DNA from: Megasphaera micronuciformis F0359
GTDB lineage: Bacteria; Bacillota; Negativicutes; Veillonellales; Megasphaeraceae
Assembly (NCBI RefSeq): GCF_000165735.1
Contig: NZ_GL538184.1
Span: 1-64,000, forward strand
Length of the DNA stretch: 64,000 nucleotides
Direction of reading: 5' to 3'
Numbering within the stretch: the first letter of the stretch is position 1; every line of letters begins with the position of its first letter. Shown piece by piece: positions 34,677-41,862 of the stretch. Made by a program: the position numbers and the translations under genes. The notes beneath the pieces were generated by a model. It did no database searches, was not told the DNA's origin, and saw nothing but the letters and a program-made list of their open reading frames with translations.

Positions 34677-36593
34677 TTACCACTCTTTATATGTATGTTC
34701 AAAAATATATCCTTGACGATAGGCTGCCAAGAGGCATTTCAAATCTTCTATCATTTGCAGGATTTTCTTACCCGTATCCGTGTCCCCGATCATAACTCGT
34801 TTCGGTTCCAATTCTACTTGAACCGATTCGGATAAAATATCCGAATTGGACGACAGTACCGATTCTACATCTCGGAAAGGATAGTGGGCCTTTAGTCGCA
34901 ACCCGTGGGAATTAAAAATCAGTGTATAGCCGGCAATACCTGTAGACCCCTGATACGCCTTACAAAAACCGCCGTCTATACAAATCCCCTTACCGCCGGC
35001 GCGTACAGGGTTTTCCCCTTTTTTCACCTTAACCGGCGTATGACCGTTGATAATATGTCCTTGCGGCGAGTCGATGCCGAACTCATGTAAAATACGAACA
35101 CAATCCGTTTCAATACGATTTAACGTATAGTAAGGGTTTTGCGGTTCCTTCCACGTCGACTCATCGGAAATGTAACTTCGTTCCAACGTCTTTACAATAC
35201 GTCCCGACATAGGAGAATCGTAACCGCACCATAAATACCACATAAAGTCCAAACTATCCCGGTCGCGCTTTTCAAAAGCTCTCCGCGCCATTAAGTCGGC
35301 TTTATCCATAAATTCTCGACCCTTATACCCCTTGCCGTCTACAAATACTTCCGTAAAACTGCCGTCTTCATTCATCGGAATGCCTCCATGAAAGAGGAGG
35401 TTCCCGTTATATGTACGGTAAACAGACCCGTGGCTGTAGAAAAAACGCATGTGTCGCTGCAATCGCTCACTGTTCAGAAATTCTCGCTTAATTTCATTCA
35501 AAAGACGCTCTTCACCTTCACTGAGCCGATACGGGTCCTTGCGATCGACAGTGGGAAAATCCGTCGTCGTTAATTCATATGTGCCTGAGGGTAAGGTTAC
35601 CTTACCGCCGTCAAAGTCGAAATCTTTAAAAATGAGGCGGTCGTTCATACCATACTCGGGATGGCGCATAATCGTCTGCCCTTCCAACTTGCACAGCATG
35701 ACATTAATAGCTTTTACCATCGGGTCCAATCCGTCTTCGGCCGTATAGTTTTCCAAGGCAAAAAGAGCCAAAGAACGCAAACTGATTCCGTAACCGTTTT
35801 CCAAAATTTCCAAGTTATGATAGCGTACGTTATTTCTTAATACGTTGATAATGCACGCTTCATCACCGGCAGCGGCCCCCATCCACAAGATATCGTGATT
35901 CCCCCATTGAATATCGAGAGAATGGTGCCCCATCAGCTCATCCATAATTCTGTCGGCATGAGGCCCGCGGTCATAAATATCCCCTATAATATGCAGGTGA
36001 TCCACAGCCAGACGTTTTATTAAATCCGTTAAAGCATAGACAAAATCTCGTGAGCTTCCGGTCTCTAATATGGAATCAATAATTTTAGAATGATAGACGT
36101 GACGATTCTTATCTTCATCCGGTTGAGCATGCAAGAGCTCGTCAATAACAAAGCGGAAACTTTCGGGCATGGCCTTACGCACCTTGGAACGCGTGTATTT
36201 AGATGACAATAACTTCGCCAACCGCAACAAATGATGCAAGGTCGTACGCGCCCATTTGTCATTCACAAGGCCGGCTTCCGTCATGGCATCCAACTTTTCT
36301 TTCGGATAGTAAATAAGGGTCAATAAATCGTCCTGCTCTTCTTTGGGCAAAGAATTCTTAAAAATCATCTCTACCTTTTCTCGAATAACGCCGGAACAAT
36401 TGTTAAGAATATGCAAAAACGCTTCATACTCACCGTGCAGATCACTCATGAAGTGCTCCGTCCCCTTAGGCAGGTTGACGATGGCCTGCAGGTTAATAAT
36501 TTCCGTAAACGTAGCCGCCTGGTTCGGATAGTCTTTCGATAAAAGTTCCAAATACCGTAAATATTCAGGTGAATAACTGCCCTCTCGCTTCAT
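34677..36593 (-). CDS. fbp: Fructose-1,6-bisphosphatase, class III
   Basis: Gluconeogenic enzyme of 638 aa, of the Firmicutes class III (calcineurin-like phosphatase) type, unrelated to E. coli Fbp. Metal-binding motifs are MSDLHGEYEAF near residue 50, HIIGDIYDRGPHAD (~215), IQWGNHDILWMGAAAG (~230-245) and IINGHTPVKVKKGE toward the C-terminus. The ATG at 36591-36593 has GGGAAGG about 10 bases upstream; a TTG three codons earlier is too close to it. It stands alone between hutW and a small unit. Confidence 0.97.
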   Translation of the reverse strand: MKREGSYSPEYLRYLELLSKDYPNQAATFTEIINLQAIVNLPKGTEHFMSDLHGEYEAFLHILNNCSGVIREKVEMIFKNSLPKEEQDDLLTLIYYPKEKLDAMTEAGLVNDKWARTTLHHLLRLAKLLSSKYTRSKVRKAMPESFRFVIDELLHAQPDEDKNRHVYHSKIIDSILETGSSRDFVYALTDLIKRLAVDHLHIIGDIYDRGPHADRIMDELMGHHSLDIQWGNHDILWMGAAAGDEACIINVLRNNVRYHNLEILENGYGISLRSLALFALENYTAEDGLDPMVKAINVMLCKLEGQTIMRHPEYGMNDRLIFKDFDFDGGKVTLPSGTYELTTTDFPTVDRKDPYRLSEGEERLLNEIKREFLNSERLQRHMRFFYSHGSVYRTYNGNLLFHGGIPMNEDGSFTEVFVDGKGYKGREFMDKADLMARRAFEKRDRDSLDFMWYLWCGYDSPMSGRIVKTLERSYISDESTWKEPQNPYYTLNRIETDCVRILHEFGIDSPQGHIINGHTPVKVKKGENPVRAGGKGICIDGGFCKAYQGSTGIAGYTLIFNSHGLRLKAHYPFRDVESVLSSNSDILSESVQVELEPKRVMIGDTDTGKKILQMIEDLKCLLAAYRQGYIFEHTYKEW

Positions 36594-36696
36594 AGACAAC
36601 ACACCTTCCCTGTATTTCGCACATTAACATTTATAATGCCTGACAATATGAATTATACCTTGTTATTATACCATAGATTACCTGTTTTCCCCCATG

Positions 36697-36740
36697 AAAA
36701 AGGAGCCTTCCGCCCATATCGTGCAGGAGACTCCTAAAGG
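36697..36740 (-). terminator. Probable terminator of the flavodoxin-hutW operon
   Basis: On the minus strand AGGAG pairs with CTCCT across a long loop and is followed by TTTTTC, shortly after the hutW stop codon. The stem is short. Confidence 0.4.
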
Positions 36741-36752
36741 AATAACCCTATT

Positions 36753-38321
36753 TTATTTTCCCATATGCTTCATGACTTCCTGCATTTCTTCAGGACTCAT
36801 AGATTGCATGGCTTCCGTCATCATCTTCATGGCTTCAGGTGTCGGCCCGGCTCCCGATGACTTGGCTTTTTTCATGGCGGCAATAATCTTTTCTACCTTT
36901 TCACTGACAGCTTTCGTTTCCGCACCGTCTTGTGCCGCCACTCCTTGAAGTGACATGCTTTCAACTCCTTTAACCAAATACTGAATGCATTCGACTGTTG
37001 TCTGGGCCAAATTCACTTGCCAAAACTCTCCGGCTGTCGTCAGCTTATAAATCACTCCGTTATTTTCTACAAGTCCCTGCTTTTCCCATAAATCATAGAG
37101 CCACTTTAAGTCGGATAAGCGAGGATCTTCTCCGACCAGCAGGTCTACATTAAAGTAGCCTTGTTCAATTTGTGCTAATGTTTTATTTACCAAAGGCTGA
37201 ATATCCGATTCTTTTACTAAAGCCATAAAGGGTTTCTTTTTTTCCTCTACAGCCGTTGCATACGTGTCGAGAGTTCTATAGAGCATGGTCGAATAACCGT
37301 CCACACGACCGCCGGCCCCGCTACCGAAAGGAAACATGGTAACTCCCGTCTTAGCCAATGTATTATACAAACTCCGTTCCCTGTTGGTCTTAGCCCAATG
37401 GGCGGCACTGAGCCGACGACAATTGTGTTTCATCAAATATTCTCGCCCAAACTCGAACATGCGAGCCTGTTCTTTCGTCGTAGCCGCCGGGTCCAAAGCG
37501 CCTGCCTGAATACGCTTAGCCAAATCGCTGTTATCGTATACATTGAGCTGATATAAGTCAGCCCCGTCAGCAGCTGACGTCATAAGACATTCCAAGTCAT
37601 CACGCCATACGTCCATGGACTGAGACGGCAACCCGTAAATCAAGTCGATAATGACAACGCACTGATTGTAAGCCTGAAGTTCTTCCAGTCGTCGCAAAAC
37701 AGTGTCTTTATCATCCAGACGTCCCACTTGACGTCGAACTTTCGTATTAAAAGACTGGACGCCTAAGGACATGCGATTCACACCTTCAGCCATCCACACA
37801 TCCATCTTTTCAGGAACCAAATCATGAATTCGACCTTCTAACGTTAATTCATAATCATTGGCTAAAGGCAAGCAGGTACGAATAGCCCGTAAAAGACGTT
37901 CTGCATTTTGTGTCGACAGTGAAGTCGGTGTCCCGCCGCCGATAAAAACGGAATGAATTAACCCGTTTTTTAATCGCGGCTCATGGCATTCTCTTTCCAA
38001 ATCCTTTATCAAAGAGTCCACGTATGCATCTTCAACAGCCTGATCCGTTCCATTTTGGAAAAAAGCACAATACAGGCACTTGGTCTTGCAAAAAGGTATA
38101 TGAATATATGCCGTCTGTGTCGGTTTACCCGTAGGCTTTTTACTCATTAATCCCTGCCAAATTTTCTGAGCCTCGCGAGGATTTACGGGCGTTCCGTCAA
38201 TACCGGCATGGACAACCCGCTTGCGCGGAAATCCCTCTGTTAAAGGATCCGCTCCGATTCTTCCGAATTGAAATTCCCGCTGTTCTGAAGGCAGACTCTC
38301 ATACAGTTCTTTCAGCCCCAT
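36753..38321 (-). CDS. hutW: HutW/ChuW-family radical SAM enzyme for anaerobic heme degradation
   Basis: A 522-aa radical SAM protein. The 4Fe-4S/SAM motif CKTKCLYC is at residues 78-85, preceded by YIHIPF and followed by FIGGGTPTSL, LGVQSFN and DLIYGLPSQ, as in the HemN/HutW family. The N-terminal extension (QFGRIGADPLTEGFPRKR) and the HRxH-free body match ChuW/HutW, which opens the heme ring anaerobically to a linear tetrapyrrole and frees iron. The C-terminal ~50 residues form a Met-rich helical tail. ATG at 38319-38321 follows the flavodoxin stop by one base. HemW or HemN are alternatives, but the flavodoxin partner and the heme/iron neighbourhood favour HutW. Confidence 0.85.
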   Translation of the reverse strand: MGLKELYESLPSEQREFQFGRIGADPLTEGFPRKRVVHAGIDGTPVNPREAQKIWQGLMSKKPTGKPTQTAYIHIPFCKTKCLYCAFFQNGTDQAVEDAYVDSLIKDLERECHEPRLKNGLIHSVFIGGGTPTSLSTQNAERLLRAIRTCLPLANDYELTLEGRIHDLVPEKMDVWMAEGVNRMSLGVQSFNTKVRRQVGRLDDKDTVLRRLEELQAYNQCVVIIDLIYGLPSQSMDVWRDDLECLMTSAADGADLYQLNVYDNSDLAKRIQAGALDPAATTKEQARMFEFGREYLMKHNCRRLSAAHWAKTNRERSLYNTLAKTGVTMFPFGSGAGGRVDGYSTMLYRTLDTYATAVEEKKKPFMALVKESDIQPLVNKTLAQIEQGYFNVDLLVGEDPRLSDLKWLYDLWEKQGLVENNGVIYKLTTAGEFWQVNLAQTTVECIQYLVKGVESMSLQGVAAQDGAETKAVSEKVEKIIAAMKKAKSSGAGPTPEAMKMMTEAMQSMSPEEMQEVMKHMGK

Positions 38322-38322
38322 A

Positions 38323-38844
38323 CTATGCCTCACTCACTTTTTTCGTTACGCGTACTGCAAAAGCACGTGCCGCCGCCAAGTCCGCTTCATCCGGATGCTT
38401 AGCCGCTTCAGCATGGCGAGCTTCGCTTTCAGGATTTTTTCCGTGCGGCGAGTCTGCCGGAAACCGCTTGTACATCATTTCAATTAACTTCGGATCCACG
38501 GCTCCTTGACAAATAAAGGAGTCGACTACTTCCGTATGTGCCGGCACAAGTTCCGTAGCGGAAACCAAGCACTTATGGGCATGTTCCGATGCCGGATTGG
38601 CTCCGAGAGTTGCAAAAACAGCCACCTTCTTTGCCGTTAAAGTTTCCAAAACCTTCTTTGCTTCTTCGTCAGCCGTTCCCTTATCAACCCAAAAGCCTGC
38701 AAAAACACAGTCATAGGAACTTAAGTCTGTAGGTGCTTCAGCCGCTGCAACGCACGGCGTGCCTTCCGGCAAGGCGGAAACAATCGCTTCGGCAACCTTT
38801 TTTGTATTACCTGTCCGAGACGAGTATACTACCATGTATTTCAT
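38323..38844 (-). CDS. Flavodoxin-family protein, probable electron donor to HutW
   Basis: A 173-aa flavodoxin-like protein. The FMN phosphate loop is VVYSSRTGNTKKVAEAI at the N-terminus; CVFAGFWVDKGTAD and FATLGANP supply the ring-binding loops. A C-terminal helical tail (ESEARHAEAAKHPDE) resembles that of flavodoxins in tetrapyrrole-reduction loci such as BilS, noted from memory. The ATG at 38842-38844 has AGGAGGA. It is the first gene of the flavodoxin-hutW operon; radical SAM heme-opening enzymes need a low-potential reductant, which this protein could supply. Confidence 0.88.
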   Translation of the reverse strand: MKYMVVYSSRTGNTKKVAEAIVSALPEGTPCVAAAEAPTDLSSYDCVFAGFWVDKGTADEEAKKVLETLTAKKVAVFATLGANPASEHAHKCLVSATELVPAHTEVVDSFICQGAVDPKLIEMMYKRFPADSPHGKNPESEARHAEAAKHPDEADLAAARAFAVRVTKKVSEA

Positions 38845-38905
38845 ACATTCATCCTCCTGAAAAATCACCTTGTAAAAACGTCAAAACAACATAAAACCCG
38901 GATTC

Positions 38906-38967
38906 ATCATACCAAAAGCACTCCGACTCTTCTACTCCGTTCAGTCCGTCAATAATCCGTTCGGACA
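38906..38967 (-). promoter_or_regulatory. Promoter and 39-bp direct-repeat operator of flavodoxin-hutW (copy A)
   Basis: The element at 38929-38967 reads on the minus strand TGTC, then half-site AACGGATTATT, then half-site AACGGAGTAGAA, with starts 20 bp apart. Its last six bases (TAGAAG) take the -35 position: a 17-bp spacer leads to TATGAT at 38906-38911. The same element with the same geometry occurs at 58456-58494 and 63456-63494. A poor -35 under a direct-repeat site is typical of activation by AraC-family proteins. Confidence 0.8.
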
Positions 38968-39006
38968 TTAACTTTTATCTACTCGGAAAACTACATTTTC
39001 CTATGG

Positions 39007-39038
39007 TGAAAACGGCAAGGATGGAAGTCCTTGCCGTT
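39007..39038 (-). terminator. Terminator of the AraC-family gene
   Basis: AACGGCAAGGA pairs with TCCTTGCCGTT across a 6-base loop and is followed on the minus strand by TTTTC, 8 bases after the stop codon. Confidence 0.85.
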
Positions 39039-39045
39039 AAAAATT

Positions 39046-39984
39046 CTAATAACTTCTGCGAAATTCGCCGGGAAGCTGTCCCGTTATTTTATGAAAGGCT
39101 ACGGCAAACTTACTGCTGTTTTCGTAGCCCACACAGTTGGCAATTTCCATAATACTGTCATCCGTTTGCAGTAACATCTGCTTGGCCTTTACCATACGGT
39201 ACTCTTTAATATATTGCGACACGGTACAACCGTATACGCCTTTAAAACATTTTTTCAGCGTTGTCGGTGCAATTCCGTGTTCCTTAGCCAGTTGCTCTAT
39301 GGTAAACTTTTTCATCATATTTTCCGTAATTTTCTTACGAATAGCTTTCACAAGGTTTACCTGTTGCAACGTAAAGGATTCTCTTTTTTCTGCAGGCACC
39401 TTTTTTATAGTGCTTAAAAGAAGCAATATTTCCAAAACTTTAATGCGAAAATACTGGTCTTTAATAGACTCGGGAACATGATAAAGTTCATAAAATAAAT
39501 GCTTCAGGCTCGCATCTTCTCTCATAATCATGCCGAAATCGCGCCGGTCACAAAGACGCTGGCTCATGGCTTCCAAGTCGATAACCCCTACACCCAACTG
39601 GCGATCCATCGTTTCCTGAGCCTTAGGTAAATTAAGCAACAACGTGACTCCGTGATAATGAGCCAAAGGAAACACCGACGTATGACAATAAGCACTGCAG
39701 CGCCTCCAACCGACGGACATATCCCCTTCTCCCATGTACAAGTATTCTCCGTTTTTGAAGTTACATTCAATACGTCCCGTCTCGCAATGATTAATAGCAA
39801 ATACATCGGGCATAGGCTTGGCTTCACACGAAAGTTCCGGCCGGTGAATATCCATGTACATAATCATAATGCCGGGATATACACTGTACCCGGTCATCAT
39901 GGCCTGCCCTTTACTATCTTTAATTTCGTACACACTCCCGTTCTGTACCGTTCCCGAGGCGTACATTTCATGAGCGTTTTTCAT
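39046..39984 (-). CDS. AraC-family transcriptional regulator (PchR/YbtA-like)
   Basis: A 312-aa regulator. The N-terminal domain (~1-200) is the ligand-sensing part and contains a His/Cys-rich stretch (RRCSAYCHTS, then HYHGV) that could sense heme or metal. The C-terminal ~100 residues are an AraC-type DNA-binding domain with two helix-turn-helix units: IEQLAKEHGIAPTTLKKCFKG and IMEIANCVGYENSSKFAVAFHK. The ATG at 39982-39984 has AAAGGA at good distance; an upstream ATG at 40039-40041 has a poorer site. Position between the hutW operon and the ABC importer, plus a promoter element typical of AraC sites beside it, suggests it controls heme/iron uptake. Confidence 0.92.
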   Translation of the reverse strand: MKNAHEMYASGTVQNGSVYEIKDSKGQAMMTGYSVYPGIMIMYMDIHRPELSCEAKPMPDVFAINHCETGRIECNFKNGEYLYMGEGDMSVGWRRCSAYCHTSVFPLAHYHGVTLLLNLPKAQETMDRQLGVGVIDLEAMSQRLCDRRDFGMIMREDASLKHLFYELYHVPESIKDQYFRIKVLEILLLLSTIKKVPAEKRESFTLQQVNLVKAIRKKITENMMKKFTIEQLAKEHGIAPTTLKKCFKGVYGCTVSQYIKEYRMVKAKQMLLQTDDSIMEIANCVGYENSSKFAVAFHKITGQLPGEFRRSY

Positions 39985-40047
39985 ATGTATGTCCTTTCCG
40001 CATACAGCTAACTTATTTCTGTTAAATTGCGTTTCTTTCATATCTCA

Positions 40048-40077
40048 ATGTTACGATATTTTGATAATACATGTCAA
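40048..40077 (-). promoter_or_regulatory. Promoter of the araC-type gene with a TTGATA-N5-TGTCAA element
   Basis: TTGACA (40072-40077) and TAACAT (40048-40053), 18-bp spacer. The -35 forms part of an inverted repeat, TTGATA-N5-TGTCAA on the plus strand (40061-40077), also found at the FecBCD operon promoter (46817-46833). Confidence 0.6.
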
Positions 40078-40083
40078 TATCGC

Positions 40084-41796
40084 CTATGTCTTGTTAAATT
40101 GCGACATGTATAAGTCATAATACTCGCCACGGACTTTCATCAATTCTTCGTGCGAGCCGCTCTCACAAATACGACCGCCGGACAAGACAATAATTCGATC
40201 CGCATGACGAACTGTCGCCAACCTGTGAGCAATGGTTAACGTCGTCCGCTTTCGAGACAGCTCAGCCAGAGACTGCAAGACTTGTTTTTCCGTTTCATTG
40301 TCCATGGCTGCCGTCGCTTCATCTAAAATAAGGACAGGGGGATTTTTCAAAAATACGCGAGATAAGGATAAGCGTTGTTTTTGACCTCCTGAAAGCATGA
40401 CTCCCCGTTCACCGATATAGCTGTCATAGCCGCGAGGCAACCTACTGATAAACTCATGGGCTCTGGCATCCTTCGCAGCCGCCTCAATATCGGCTTGCGT
40501 ACTGTCCGTACGACCGAGACGAATATTTTCACTTACAGAGTCGGAAAAAAGATACATATCCTGTTGCACAATACCTATGCATTCATGCAAAGACTCCAAT
40601 GTATATTCGCGAATATCTCGCCCGTCTAAGGTAATCTTGCCGCCCGTTACATCGTAAAACCGTAAAAGCAGGGATGCTACGCTGCTTTTTCCCGCTCCTG
40701 TAGGTCCTACGAGAGCCACTTGTTCGCCGGCTTTAACGGTCAGATTGAAATCTTTCAATACATGAGTCCCGTCAGGGTACGCAAAATCAACATGTTCAAA
40801 GACTACGTCCCCTTTAATGCGTCTTGAATCGGCTACAACGGATCCGCCCCGAACCTTAGGCTCAACCCGTATCAATTCCTGATAACGGCGAAATCCCGCC
40901 ATACTGCGCTGATACTGTTCGGTCAAGGATGTAAGCTGCATAATGGGACGAAGAAACAGCATGAGATACATCAAAAAGGCGACCAAATCACTCATAGTCA
41001 TGAGATCATTCATCATAAGGACGGCACCGACGACAATAATAGTCAAATTTATGGCATTGGAAAAAAAGGTGACGGTTCCCGCCATATACGCTTGATAGCG
41101 AAAAGTCCGCATTTGCGAATTCGCCAAGTCGGCCGTTACATCCGAAAACCGTTGATACGCACGATTTTCCCCGTTAAAAGCTTTGACAGCCCGTACTGCG
41201 GCAAGTATTTCCGTGGCCACACTGCCGACGACGCCCATGTGTTGACGCGTCTCGGCAAAAGCGGACTTCATTTTCCTGTTAAGGAAAATGGTATCTCCCG
41301 TTTTTAAAGCTACAAGCAGTAACACGAAAACGGCCAGTAAAGGATTAATATAAAAGAGGAAAAAGGCACTGCCCCCCATAGTGATTAAGCAGACTACTGC
41401 AAGATGCGGCATTTCGAAAATAATATTCCCTACTTCACCGATATCTCCCGTCACTCGGGATACAAGATGACCCGTTTTCTCCTTATCGAAAAAGGCAAAG
41501 TCCAAGTTTTCCAAATGTCGGAACAAGGAGTTGCGCAAATCCCGTTCCACACGTACCCCCATTGTACGGCCCACGCAATATACGCAATACGTAATCCCCA
41601 AACACAAAAGGTAGAGGCCCAAGAGCCCGGCACCCTCGTATAGGAGACTCTGCATATCACGGGCCGGCAAGACAACACCCAATATATGTCGAACAATCAT
41701 GGGAAAGGTTACTTCCATTCCGGCCGTCAACAAAGCCCCTGCAATGACAAAGGCCAACGATTTTTTATAGGGCTTATAAAATTGAAATAAATCCAT
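40084..41796 (-). CDS. ABC half-transporter (MsbA/YbtP-like) in the heme/siderophore operon
   Basis: A 570-aa fused transporter: six-helix type I exporter membrane domain (~1-315) and ATPase domain (~335-570) with Walker A GPTGAGKSS, Q-loop GIVQQDMYLF, signature LSGGQKQR, Walker B VLILDEATAAMD and switch His in TIAHRL. It would act as a homodimer. Exporter-fold proteins in siderophore loci can import (YbtPQ of Yersinia) or export; direction here is unknown. The ATG at 41794-41796 with GGAG 9 bases upstream is chosen over an earlier ATG inside a hairpin region. Last gene of the FecBCD-receptor operon. Confidence 0.88.
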   Translation of the reverse strand: MDLFQFYKPYKKSLAFVIAGALLTAGMEVTFPMIVRHILGVVLPARDMQSLLYEGAGLLGLYLLCLGITYCVYCVGRTMGVRVERDLRNSLFRHLENLDFAFFDKEKTGHLVSRVTGDIGEVGNIIFEMPHLAVVCLITMGGSAFFLFYINPLLAVFVLLLVALKTGDTIFLNRKMKSAFAETRQHMGVVGSVATEILAAVRAVKAFNGENRAYQRFSDVTADLANSQMRTFRYQAYMAGTVTFFSNAINLTIIVVGAVLMMNDLMTMSDLVAFLMYLMLFLRPIMQLTSLTEQYQRSMAGFRRYQELIRVEPKVRGGSVVADSRRIKGDVVFEHVDFAYPDGTHVLKDFNLTVKAGEQVALVGPTGAGKSSVASLLLRFYDVTGGKITLDGRDIREYTLESLHECIGIVQQDMYLFSDSVSENIRLGRTDSTQADIEAAAKDARAHEFISRLPRGYDSYIGERGVMLSGGQKQRLSLSRVFLKNPPVLILDEATAAMDNETEKQVLQSLAELSRKRTTLTIAHRLATVRHADRIIVLSGGRICESGSHEELMKVRGEYYDLYMSQFNKT

Positions 41797-41815
41797 TTCA
41801 TAGTCTCCGTAAAGA

Positions 41816-41851
41816 AGCGGCAAACATTCCCGCAAGAGAAGGTTTGCCGCT
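41816..41851 (-). other. Intercistronic hairpin between receptor and ABC half-transporter genes
   Basis: AGCGGCAAAC pairs perfectly with GTTTGCCGCT across a 16-base loop, followed by TTCTTTA on the minus strand. It may be a partial terminator that lowers expression of the downstream transporter or an mRNA stability element. Confidence 0.55.
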
Positions 41852-41862
41852 CAGACTGTGTC

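Noticed and set aside
36753-38321. HemN/HemW assignment for the radical SAM enzyme
   Set aside because: Kept as an alternative only: the N-terminal extension, the flavodoxin partner and the iron/heme neighbourhood fit HutW better.
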